From: Candidatus Acidiferrum typicum
Lineage (GTDB): Bacteria > Acidobacteriota > Terriglobia > Acidiferrales > UBA7541
Length of the DNA stretch: 14,737 nucleotides
Reading direction: 5' to 3'
Assembly: GCA_002478115.1 (NCBI GenBank)
Contig: DLMH01000175.1
Span: forward strand, 1 to 14,737
Part shown: positions 5,560 to 13,081 of the stretch, in pieces
Position numbering within the stretch: position 1 is the stretch's first letter
Layout of the letters: the number at the start of each line of letters is the position of its first letter
The notes under the pieces: generated by a model
What the model saw: the letters and a program-made list of their open reading frames with translations, nothing else
The model's database searches: none
What the model was told of the DNA's origin: nothing
Translations under genes and position numbers: made by a program

Positions 5560-6735
5560 TGTCATACCAGCGGGGGAGTTTGAAGAAAGTGGAAAGGAAA
5601 GAAGGAATGACTTGGATACTTCGCTACCGGATCAACGGCAAGGAGCAGACACCGCTCGTTATCGGTCTGGTCAGCGATTTCCCCACCGAGGGTGAAGCGA
5701 ATGTCGAGGTTGATCGCCTCGGGCTCCGAGTCAAGATCAATTGCACGAACCCAAGGAACGAGCGGATCAGGTTCAACGAGCTTGCGGAGTATTACCTCAA
5801 GGTCGAGTTCGACCCTGAGGTAACCGCCAGCCCGAAATCGGAAAACACGAAGCCCATCCTTGACCATTACGTCCGCGACTTCCTGATTGCCGAGTGGGGC
5901 GACCAGATCGCGGAGGACATGGAGCCGCTTGAAATCCAGAAGTGGTTCAATACCCTGCACAACAAGGAAGAGTACGGGTGGACCACTGTCTCGAAGATTC
6001 GGGGCATCATGAACCGAATCTTCAAAATCGGGATCATTCACAAGAAGGTAACGAAGAATCCAGTGGAGGGGCTGAGGACCAGCGTCAAAACCACGTACAA
6101 GGCGATCAAAGATCACCCCGGCTCAGACGCTCTTGATCCTGCGGTCTGTCATGGGGAACATGCTGCACTTCACTCTGGTGTTTGTCGTAGCTGCGACGGC
6201 ACTCCGAAGCTCGGAACTGCTTTCGCTCCGCTGGGCTGACATCCTATGGGAAGAGCGGAAGATCAGGATCGTCAAGTCGTGGAAGAAGACGGGCGTGGAC
6301 GGAAGTACCAAGACTCCGTGTTCGGAACGCGACGTACCAATGGGCCGCGTGTTAGCCCACTACTTGCACGAATGGCACAAGCAAACGCCATACGCCAAGC
6401 CCACGGACTTCGTGTTTCCGTCGATGAATAGAAGCGGCAGGGTGCCGATTTGTTCGTCGGTATTTTGCTCCGACTACTTACGCCCTGCGGCGAAAGCGGC
6501 GGGGGTTCCCATCCACGATGGGCATCGGTGGGGTCTACACAACCTTCGACACAGCCTGTCGAACTGGCTGGTCAACAAAGCCAAGGAGAACCCGAAGACA
6601 GTACAGGGCATCTTGGGTCATTCGCGTATTCAGACCACGCTCGATCTGTACACGGACGAGGATCTCGACGAGATGATCGCTGCTCAAGACAAATTCATTG
6701 ACGCGGTGGGATTCGAAAGGGAAACCGTGCAATGA
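5559..6735 (+). pseudogene. Tyrosine recombinase (phage-type integrase), frameshifted
   Basis: The start ATG at 5559 follows AAAGGAGG at ideal spacing. The first frame (5559 to about 6110) holds an N-terminal arm-binding region and the SAM-like core-binding domain (RIRFNELAEYYLKVEF ... MNRIFKIGIIHKKVTKNPVE). The catalytic domain is in another frame (about 6109-6735) with Arg in TALRSSELLSLRW, His-x-x-Arg in LHNLRHSLSNWL, LGHS, and the nucleophile in TTLDLYT. All hallmark residues are present. Removing one A from the AAA at 6108-6110 joins the halves into an intact protein of about 391 residues (KAIKITPAQTLLILRSVMGN across the join). It is therefore a single-base insertion, either a real inactivating mutation or an assembly error. 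It is adjacent to the 3' end of tRNA-Asp, its likely attachment site. Confidence 0.9.
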
Positions 6736-6798
6736 AGGCGTGGGTGAAATTGTGGGTTGGACTTTTGGGCACCATTCCTTCCAACCTACTGAAAAGAA

Positions 6799-6875
6799 TG
6801 GCGGGGACGACGAGACTCGAACTCGCGACCTCTGCCGTGACAGGGCAGCGTTCTAACCAACTGAACTACGTCCCC
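6799..6875 (-). tRNA. tRNA-Asp (anticodon GTC)
   Basis: Read on the minus strand, GGGGACG (acceptor) is followed by a D-arm with AGTTGGTTAGA, an anticodon arm CTGCC-CTGTCAC-GGCAG with anticodon GTC, a variable loop AGGTC, a T-arm GCGAG-TTCGAGT-CTCGT, then CGTCCCC, discriminator G and an encoded CCA at 6801-6799. All four stems pair. The 3' end faces the integrase gene, the usual arrangement for a tRNA used as an integration site. Confidence 0.97.
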
Positions 6876-7541
6876 ACTCGCCAAATCAACAACTTGCCGC
6901 AAAGCCTTGCCAGACAGGGCGTTTGCAAGTCTCGCATACAGCGCACTCTTCGCCGGTATTGCCTGCGGTAGCAGCTGTCCCTGCCAAAACCGCCAATAAA
7001 CCGCTAATAAATATGTCCGCGCTCTTTTGCAGGCGCGAAACACCTTCTACGGGCTGCGGCGGCCGGCGACCCAGAGTTCTGCCAACCCGGGCAAAACCAC
7101 CAGCAAAACTTTCGCAAATCTTTGTCACAGAAATATCCTAACAGCTTCTCGCAGAACACGAAAGACCACCTTCATTTTCCCGAGTCGGACTGCTCGAAAT
7201 TCTCAAATTCGGCCGCAACGCTGATACCAGTTATTTGTGCGACCGAGCAGCGACCTCTGCCGTGTGAAGGCCGAGTGTGACTGTGCGGTGTTGTTGTGGG
7301 TCTGCAGCAAGCCCAACAGATCAGTGAATTACTGGCGGTTTGCTTTTCTGGGAGTCCAACAATTCAAATTGACAAAGAATTTGGGACGAGAGTGGTTCGG
7401 AAGTTTGAACCGAAGAATGGCTCCAAGTTCGGTACGCCAAGCTAATGACATGAACAAGATGGACATCGCCTAGAGAGCTCTCGTGTCACACCTAGCTGAG
7501 ATGGGCTCCGTCCGATCACGTTTCTGGCACATAGCGTGGGG
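6876..7541. other. Gene-poor stretch between tRNA-Asp and the IS
   Basis: I see no convincing protein gene on either strand; open frames here lack ribosome sites and have unlikely compositions. It contains a short tandem repeat (CCGCCAATAAA then CCGCTAATAAA, 6990-7011) upstream of the tRNA and a 15-base exact repeat of the tRNA-Asp interior at 7250-7264. Confidence 0.5.
7250..7264. repeat. 15-nt direct copy of the tRNA-Asp anticodon/variable region
   Basis: GCGACCTCTGCCGTG here is identical, in the same orientation, to 6825-6839 inside tRNA-Asp (3' side of the anticodon arm, variable loop, first T-stem bases). Flanks do not match. It may be a remnant of recombination at the tRNA. Confidence 0.45.
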
Positions 7542-7580
7542 TGAACCCCTCGGTTGAGACAAACTATGTTGGCACACCTG
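7542..7580 (+). repeat. Solitary extra IS left-end sequence
   Basis: TGAACCCCTCGGTTGAGACA at 7542 matches the true left end of the IS at 7597 in 17 of the first 20 bases, and both continue into a shared GTTGGCACA block. It lies 55 bp outside the element in the same orientation. It looks like the stub of a related but diverged IS whose body is gone. Confidence 0.6.
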
Positions 7581-7653
7581 CTGTAGTTTCGTTTTCTGAA
7601 CCCTTCCATTGAGACAATCTATCGTTGGCACATTTGGCATTCATCGATTCGTC

Positions 7654-8628
7654 TCACTGATTTTCTTCAGCAGGGATGGGGTCTGGGGAAGGGGACGGAG
7701 CTTGAGTCCCCTTCCCCAGCAGCTCTGTAGAAGATTGAGCTGAGCTGGCGAAGAAAGTGAGCGTCGCCCCCTTCGAATCTGCCATCCCACTTTGGCACTC
7801 GGCTTGTCGTTCAAACTCCTCCGGCGAGCGATATCCCAATGCCGAATGTAACCGTTGTTGGTTGTAGTACTGCTCGATGAAGATTCCGATGTTCCCCCGC
7901 AAGTGCTCCAGATCTTCGTACGAACTCGCGTAAATCTCTTCCCGCTTCAGAGTCTTGAGGAAGCTCTCGCAGCTGGCATTGTCATACGGGTTTGCCGGGC
8001 GACTCATGCTCGGAATCACCTGGTGCTTGGCTAAGATTCTCACATAGTCACCGGAAGCATACTGTACTCCGCGGTCGGAGTGATGCACCAGACCCGGAGG
8101 CGGCTTTCGCTCTGCGATCGCTTTCTCCAACGCCGCGATCGGCAACCGCGCTACCAGCGTTCCGGCCAATTCCCAGCCCACCACTTTGCGAGAGTAGGCA
8201 TCGAGAATTACGGCGAGGTAGACAAACTCACGATGCAGTCGGATGTAGGTGATGTCGGCCACCCAAAGCTGATTGACCCCGGTCAACTTCATTCGGCTAG
8301 CCAGATTCAGGTAAACCTCCAACTGGTGTTGAGAATCCGTGGTGACCACGAAGGCACGCGGCTGCACCGCAACTAAGTTATCCTCCCGCATGATGCGAGC
8401 TACACGCTTGTGGTTTACCAGCATCCCGCACCGTCGCAGTTCGGCCGCAATTCTTCGATAGCCATAGCGCCGCCGGTGCTCCACGGCGATCTGCTGAATC
8501 GCCGCCCGCACCTCCATATCCTCTTCCACCGGCAATCGCTCCTGTAGGCAACGATAGAAACTAGCTCGACTGACCCCAGCCAGTCGACACATCCGCTCGA
8601 TACTCAGGCCGCCTTGCATAGGCATCAC
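7654..8628 (-). CDS. IS3-family transposase OrfB (DDE integrase domain)
   Basis: The protein contains the HTH_21 region (EHRRRYGYRRIAAELRR..MLVNHKRVARIMRE) and an rve DDE core. The first Asp is in NQLWVADITYI, the second in LVHHSDRGVQYAS, and the Glu in YDNASCESFLKTLKREEI, with the family ending QRLHSALGYRSPEEFE. The catalytic triad is intact. The tail after that motif is about 55 residues longer than usual and rich in Ser/Pro/Glu. The ATG at 8625 overlaps the orfA stop (TGATG), and a GTG at 8628 is also possible. In vivo it is probably made mainly as an OrfAB fusion by -1 frameshifting, since the frame is open upstream through GSTPEQKQLWRDGIYEQIRE to the heptamer at 8718-8712. Confidence 0.93.
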   Translation of the reverse strand: MMPMQGGLSIERMCRLAGVSRASFYRCLQERLPVEEDMEVRAAIQQIAVEHRRRYGYRRIAAELRRCGMLVNHKRVARIMREDNLVAVQPRAFVVTTDSQHQLEVYLNLASRMKLTGVNQLWVADITYIRLHREFVYLAVILDAYSRKVVGWELAGTLVARLPIAALEKAIAERKPPPGLVHHSDRGVQYASGDYVRILAKHQVIPSMSRPANPYDNASCESFLKTLKREEIYASSYEDLEHLRGNIGIFIEQYYNQQRLHSALGYRSPEEFERQAECQSGMADSKGATLTFFASSAQSSTELLGKGTQAPSPSPDPIPAEENQ

Positions 8629-9008
8629 TTCTCGGATCTGTTCATAGATGCCGTCTCGCCAGAGTTGCTTCTGCTCTGGCGTCGAGCCTCGATTTTTTGC
8701 AAGGCACCTTTGAAAAAATCCGCCTCCAGCGTCTTGTCCGCCACCACCCGCTTCAATTGCGTGACTTGTTGCCGCAGTTCACGCTCGCGCGAGTTTGCCG
8801 GTGGTCCTTCACCGTCTTCGATGGGCTCCAACTGATCTCGCCATTTGTAGAGCAGTCGGCGGTGCACCCCCAGTTCCTGGGAGAGCGCGACGATATTATC
8901 GCTGCGCTTCAACCGCTCGACCGCCATCTTCCGAAACGCCTTGGGATATCGACCTATCACTCGTTTCTTTGCCACTCGCAGTTTCCTTTCTCTGCAAAGT
9001 GTGCCCAT
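8625..9008 (-). CDS. IS3-family transposase OrfA (HTH protein)
   Basis: The protein is a short basic DNA-binding protein with the HTH_Tnp_1-type motif RYPKAFRKMAVERLKRSDNI..LSQELGVHRRLLYKW, followed by a leucine-zipper-like coiled segment (RERELRQQVTQLKRVVADKTLEADF) that is typical of IS3 OrfA. It recognises the terminal repeats. The ATG at 9008 lies within the IS end. GTG at 8975, with AGGAAA six bases upstream, is a better supported start and would give VAKKRVIGRYPKAF as the N-terminus. The stop overlaps the orfB start. Confidence 0.9.
   Translation of the reverse strand: MGTLCRERKLRVAKKRVIGRYPKAFRKMAVERLKRSDNIVALSQELGVHRRLLYKWRDQLEPIEDGEGPPANSRERELRQQVTQLKRVVADKTLEADFFKGALQKIEARRQSRSNSGETASMNRSEK
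8712..8718 (-). promoter_or_regulatory. Probable -1 ribosomal frameshift site (U UUU UUC)
   Basis: In the orfA frame the codons GAT TTT TTC lie at 8720-8712, so the heptamer T TTT TTC has the canonical X XXY YYZ phase. Slipping back one base enters the orfB frame, which is stop-free from here into OrfB. A second run (A6 on the coding strand at 8698-8693) is less well phased. Confidence 0.6.
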
Positions 9009-9018
9009 TGCGAGTGTC

Positions 9019-10611
9019 TCATTTGATGGGTTCAGTCCAGGCGTCGATCAAATGACGCACCATAGGTTCTCCAGAAAGACAGCTGTTTATTCGCTGTTCC
9101 AACTCCCGATCGGCCTGGGTTTGCCTCTCATGCTGACGCAGATGCTCCGCCCAAGAGTTCACCAAGAATATCTCCAGATAACGATCCGCGACTTCAGTAT
9201 CGCGGAAGATTGCCCACCGATACGCGCCATCGCGACGCCGGATCCGACCGTATTCATGCATCGCATCCACAAATTCTGCCGTCCGTTTTTCGATGACGGC
9301 GTATTCGACGGTCACCAGTACCGGTCCCTTCTCAACATCAGCCCCAACTTCCCCGATGACGACCGGCATGCGCCAGTGGTTCCAGGGACTCAGATCCGCG
9401 GTCGAATCGGGAAGTTGCGCTAAAAGGGCAATCGCTGCGGTGGCGATTGTCCCTATTCCAGCGTAGACAAGCGCGGTTCCAACGCCCGAGCGTTGCGCGA
9501 CGGCTCCCCAGGCCGCGGTCCCGAGCGCATAAGTCCCCTGATAAACCAGAATGAAGATGGCGAGGACTCGTGCTCTTACCCAATCAGGCGCCAGGTTCTG
9601 GATCAGGGCACTGATAAGGGAAATGAAAATGACCCATGCCGCACCGCCAACCAACATAACCGCAGCCAGCGTGCTCAATCGGTGCAACCCACTCATCGCC
9701 AGAATCACTAACCCCAAGCTCACGACGCCCGTCGACACGATGGTCTCCATCGACCACCGGTCACGGGCCGACTGCATGACCAGAGCACCGATGATTGCAC
9801 CGCCACCAAAGCAGCCCAGCAAGAGTCCATAGCCGGTTGCACTCTGATTCACACTTCGAGAAACCGTTGGCAGCAACGCGAAAAGTGCGCTGGAGAAGAA
9901 CATGACCACGCCTGTTCGGAGCAATACCGTCAGGATTGCGGGAGAGTGCCGAACGTATCGAATTGCCGCGACAGTAGCCCCCGAAAAAGATTCCGGGGGC
10001 GCTTTCCTCCTGCGGGCAGGCCTTTTCCACCTGGCAACAACAAGAATGACACCGAAGAACGATACGAAATTTGCGGCGAAGGCTGTGGCGACACCAGCAA
10101 TCGATATGAGCGTGCCAGCGAGCGCCGGACCAACCGCTCGGGCGAGGTTGAATTCAATCCCGTTGAGCGCAGAAGCCGCTGCCAGGTCTTCTTTGGGCAC
10201 CAATTCTGGGAGGATTGCACGCCAGGCCGGCGTTTCGAACGCATCTCCGGCCGAGAGCGCAAATGTGAGCACCAAGAGTATCCATGGCGACATCAATCCT
10301 GCGATGGTCAAGATGGCTAGAATCAACGCGATGCCCATCATCCACGACTCGGTGAAAAGAATCAGCTTGCGTCGGTCGACGATATCGCCAGCGGAGCCAG
10401 CTGGAAGGGCCAGTAGAAAATATGGCAAGGAAGCGGCAGTCTGCGTCAGCGCAACATAAATCGGCCCGGCGCCGAGTGAGACCATCAACCATGCAGCGCC
10501 GACGTTCTGCATGAAAGCGCCGGCGTCTGAAATGACGTCCGCGATTAGCAGATTGCGAAAAATTGTTACTCGAAGCGGTCGCCACAGATTTGGGGAAGCA
10601 GTCGGCTTCAT
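9019..10611 (-). CDS. MFS_3-family exporter (EntS-like) with C-terminal ABM-like domain
   Basis: About twelve hydrophobic segments span residues 17-415. The motif-A-like loop GSAGDIVDRRK (residues 72-82) follows the second membrane helix, and the segment ALSAGDAFETPAWRAILPEL..LAAASALNG is typical of the EntS/MFS_3 'transmembrane secretion effector' family. These inner-membrane, proton-driven pumps export siderophores or drugs. Residues 429-530 form a soluble ferredoxin-like ABM-type domain (PVLVTVEYAV...YRWAIFRD...YLEIFLVNSWAEHLRQHER), as in longer members of this family. GGAG lies four to five bases before the ATG, and the gene starts 27 bp after the peroxiredoxin-like gene in an operon. The last residues (EPIK) and the TGA stop come from the IS inverted repeat, so the original C-terminus is lost, probably by only a few residues. 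Confidence 0.88.
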   Translation of the reverse strand: MKPTASPNLWRPLRVTIFRNLLIADVISDAGAFMQNVGAAWLMVSLGAGPIYVALTQTAASLPYFLLALPAGSAGDIVDRRKLILFTESWMMGIALILAILTIAGLMSPWILLVLTFALSAGDAFETPAWRAILPELVPKEDLAAASALNGIEFNLARAVGPALAGTLISIAGVATAFAANFVSFFGVILVVARWKRPARRRKAPPESFSGATVAAIRYVRHSPAILTVLLRTGVVMFFSSALFALLPTVSRSVNQSATGYGLLLGCFGGGAIIGALVMQSARDRWSMETIVSTGVVSLGLVILAMSGLHRLSTLAAVMLVGGAAWVIFISLISALIQNLAPDWVRARVLAIFILVYQGTYALGTAAWGAVAQRSGVGTALVYAGIGTIATAAIALLAQLPDSTADLSPWNHWRMPVVIGEVGADVEKGPVLVTVEYAVIEKRTAEFVDAMHEYGRIRRRDGAYRWAIFRDTEVADRYLEIFLVNSWAEHLRQHERQTQADRELEQRINSCLSGEPMVRHLIDAWTEPIK

Positions 10612-10638
10612 TTCTCTCCGCTGTTGTCTCTCAACTCA

Positions 10639-11244
10639 CTATTTCTTCCGCACAATCGAGGCATCTTCCACACTGGCCCGCTTGTTCCACCCGTGGAAAC
10701 GCGAGAGGTCACCCGCATTCCACGCTTCACGGAGTCCAGGAGTACTCAGATCCCAGTCTGGGCGGATTTCACTGGTCACGGCGCGCAGGTCGTGCCAAAG
10801 ATCGACGACTGACGGACGGCCCCAGAACCAGTAGCCGTTATAGATACTGTAGATCACGAGGCCTGGCTTGAGCACGAGCGTGTGCGGGATCATCGGATTG
10901 TGCTCGGGGTCGGTGTACTCCTGGATGTCGAGATCCTTCTGAATCGTTCGGTCGGGGTCCGAAAGGAATGTCCACTCGGCTCCGAGTGAGGCACGGAATT
11001 CCTGCAGAGTATGGTGATCGTCGGTGGCGATGGTGGCGATCTGAGTGTACGCCACCGCGATCTTCGGGTAGAACGCGGCGAGTTCCAAATGCTGCTGGTG
11101 TTCCTTTGGGCAATAGTGGCCGCGCGCAAGCGTCAGGATTAGCGGATCGTCGCCCTGTAACTCGCTGAGCTTGCGCGGTGTGCCCGTGTGATCGGGCAGT
11201 TCGTAGTCAGGGAAAATACCTCCGGGCACAATATCAGAACGCAT
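10639..11244 (-). CDS. Peroxiredoxin-like (AhpC/TSA, redoxin) protein, 1-Cys type
   Basis: The 201-residue protein has a thioredoxin-fold redoxin start (PGGIFPDYELPDHTGTPRKL) and a peroxidatic-cysteine loop LARGHYCPKEHQQH with Cys45. I find no second cysteine, so a resolving partner such as glutathione or another thiol would be needed. The segment after the fold (TLVLKPGLVIYSIYNGYWFWGRPS) is characteristic of a redoxin subgroup distinct from classical AhpC. The catalytic environment differs from the usual PxxxT/SxxC, so peroxidase activity is likely but not certain. AGGAGG lies nine bases before ATG 11244. The gene begins 33 bp after the reductase fusion and would serve oxidative or thiol defence in the same operon. 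Confidence 0.82.
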   Translation of the reverse strand: MRSDIVPGGIFPDYELPDHTGTPRKLSELQGDDPLILTLARGHYCPKEHQQHLELAAFYPKIAVAYTQIATIATDDHHTLQEFRASLGAEWTFLSDPDRTIQKDLDIQEYTDPEHNPMIPHTLVLKPGLVIYSIYNGYWFWGRPSVVDLWHDLRAVTSEIRPDWDLSTPGLREAWNAGDLSRFHGWNKRASVEDASIVRKK

Positions 11245-11277
11245 GATCGGACTCCTCCTGTTTCTCTCAAGGATCTC

Positions 11278-13035
11278 TTAAAGATCCAGAGTGACACCCG
11301 CGTTTGGCTGGGAACAGCATACGAGCACGTTCCCGGGAGCGGGCCTCTCCAGCGGCTCAGGGTTATAAATAATCGATCCATCAATCAGACCAGTCATGCA
11401 GGTATGGCAGACTCCAATCCGGCACGACCATCTGACCGGAACGTCGCACGCTTCCGCCAGTTCAAGCAAACTGGCAAACTTATGATCCCAAGCGGCGGTA
11501 ATCCCGCTACGGGCGAATGAGACTGGGGGGCCAGAACCGGGCGGCCCTTGTGGCAGGTGAGGAGTGTGAACAACCTGCGCCATACCAGGGGTAATAGCCT
11601 CGAGAGAACCGAAGATCTCCGTGTGCACATTTTCGGCGAGTACACCCCAGTTCCGCAGCCCGTCGCGCATATTCTGCAAGAATGAAGTGGGGCCACACAG
11701 ATAGAAGTCACTACCCTGTGACACGCCGATTCTCTCCAGCAAAGCTGTGTCAATGTGCCCGGGAGCATCGAAGTCTGCCCCGACTCGGTCGATTGCAGCG
11801 GGCCTGCTGTACACGATGTATCCTCGTCCGCGAGAGAGTTGCTTCAGTAATGAACGCGATTCTTCTGCAAATGGATGGTCGACGCTATTGCGTGCTCCAT
11901 AGATCCACCAGATCTCTCGTTGCGACCTTTCAGCGGCGAGTGAGTGCAGCATCGACATCACGGGCGTTGCGCCCACTCCAGCGCTCACCAGAACCACAGG
12001 ACTCTGGCTGGGACGCAGAGTAAAGCTTCCGCGCGGCGCACTAACGTCCAATACATCGCCTTCTTGCGCGCGGTTGCAGAGAAATGAACTTCCAATCCCC
12101 TTCAATTCGTTTTTGACACTGATGCGGAAATGGTCCGCTGCGGGCAGATCAGACAGCGAATAGCTGCGAAGAACCGGCGGTTCGCCCGAATCGACGAGCA
12201 GCCGCAAAACAACAAATTGACCCGCCTGGCAGAGAGCAAGAGGTTGCCCATCGATTGGCGCCAGAACGAAGGAAGTCACGCGATCGCTTTCCTTACGGAT
12301 CTGCGCAACTCGCATTTGTCTGAATCCGGGCCACGCCGGAGCCTGCTCCTCATTCGCGAGTCCCGGATTCCCTGCCACAGTTTTGGAGCTCGAATCTTGT
12401 TGGAGCATTGCCTGAAACGAACTCTGCCAACCCTTGCTAAGCGCAGGAATCTGCAGCGCGCGTTGCAGTTGCTCGCTGGTGTGTCCTGGCAAATACAGGA
12501 GGGCGTCAATGTCGGCCACCGTGATCTTTTCTGGACCATCGGCGATTTTTGCGATGTCATCGCCCGCACCAACTTCTCCTTCCTGCAACACGCGAAAGTA
12601 GAATCCCGGTCTGTGATGTTCTACGAGCAGCGCTGGCATACGAGGCTCGTTCATGCGGATGCCGACGCGGTAGCACGTCACGCGCGGCTGTGTCACTTCA
12701 AATTCAGCACCACCGATGCGGTAGCGATCGCCAATGCAGACCTCGTTATCAGGAAATCCCTCGACGGTGAAGTTTTCTCCGAACTGGCCGAAAGTAAAAT
12801 CACTGCGGCCAAGAAAGCTCTCCCAGTAATGATACGAGTCCATCTGGTAGACAAATACGGCGCGGTGCTCCCCGCCGTGACCGGCGAGATCGGCTTGCGC
12901 ATCACCATCGATATCGAGCTTGCGCACCATTCGCCGTCCCGTAACCGGCGATTTCCAGACTGCGGTTCGGACAGTTTTGCCGTTCCATGTCACGTCGCGC
13001 GGAAGGCCGACATTTACTGAAAGCAATCGGGGCAT
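11278..13035 (-). CDS. MOSC domain fused to ferredoxin-NADP reductase-type flavoprotein and [2Fe-2S] domain
   Basis: Residues 1-165 are a YiiM-type MOSC domain: GHGGEHRAVFVY, GQFGENFTVEG and the conserved Cys121 in QPRVTCYRVG, the residue that binds molybdenum or persulfide in MOSC proteins. Residues 170-215 are the helical YiiM tail. Residues 238-475 are a ferredoxin reductase module with the FAD motif RSYSLS (290-295), nucleotide motif GVGATP (353-358) and CGP (447-449). Residues 505-585 are a plant-type [2Fe-2S] ferredoxin with CRIGVCHTC (Cys538, 543, 546) and Cys573/574. NAD(P)H electrons would thus flow FAD -> [2Fe-2S] -> acceptor, perhaps the MOSC-bound cofactor reducing N-hydroxylated or oxidised compounds. 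GAGG lies about five bases before the ATG. It is a cytoplasmic multidomain enzyme. Confidence 0.9.
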   Translation of the reverse strand: MPRLLSVNVGLPRDVTWNGKTVRTAVWKSPVTGRRMVRKLDIDGDAQADLAGHGGEHRAVFVYQMDSYHYWESFLGRSDFTFGQFGENFTVEGFPDNEVCIGDRYRIGGAEFEVTQPRVTCYRVGIRMNEPRMPALLVEHHRPGFYFRVLQEGEVGAGDDIAKIADGPEKITVADIDALLYLPGHTSEQLQRALQIPALSKGWQSSFQAMLQQDSSSKTVAGNPGLANEEQAPAWPGFRQMRVAQIRKESDRVTSFVLAPIDGQPLALCQAGQFVVLRLLVDSGEPPVLRSYSLSDLPAADHFRISVKNELKGIGSSFLCNRAQEGDVLDVSAPRGSFTLRPSQSPVVLVSAGVGATPVMSMLHSLAAERSQREIWWIYGARNSVDHPFAEESRSLLKQLSRGRGYIVYSRPAAIDRVGADFDAPGHIDTALLERIGVSQGSDFYLCGPTSFLQNMRDGLRNWGVLAENVHTEIFGSLEAITPGMAQVVHTPHLPQGPPGSGPPVSFARSGITAAWDHKFASLLELAEACDVPVRWSCRIGVCHTCMTGLIDGSIIYNPEPLERPAPGNVLVCCSQPNAGVTLDL

Positions 13036-13081
13036 TCGTACCTCGTCGAAGTCCAGCGTATGGTTAGAGTCTCTTTATTCT

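Larger units (their letters stand above)
7597..9034 (-). mobile_element. IS3-family insertion sequence (orfA, orfB), about 1.44 kb
   Basis: The element is bounded by imperfect terminal inverted repeats beginning TGAACCC: left 7597 (TGAACCCTTCCATTGAGACA) and right 9034 read on the minus strand (TGAACCCATCAAATGAGACA). These agree at 17 of the first 20 positions and start with 5'-TG as is usual for IS3-family ends. Inside are two overlapping transposase frames typical of the family. No matching 3-5 bp target duplication is visible (left flank ...TTTTC, right flank GTCCA...), so the site has been rearranged since insertion or the boundary is slightly different. The right end lies within the 3' end of the exporter gene. 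Confidence 0.85.

Noticed and set aside
6732..6971. Plus-strand ORF of 79 aa overlapping the tRNA (…TRLELATSAVTGQRSN…)
   Set aside because: It is the antisense translation of tRNA-Asp, a common annotation artefact.
9902..10459. Plus-strand ORF of 185 aa inside the exporter gene
   Set aside because: It is the antisense of a clear membrane-transporter sequence; its composition is Ala/Arg-rich shadow.
12130..13020. Plus-strand ORF of 296 aa opposite the MOSC fusion
   Set aside because: The minus strand has intact MOSC, FNR and [2Fe-2S] motifs over the same bases.
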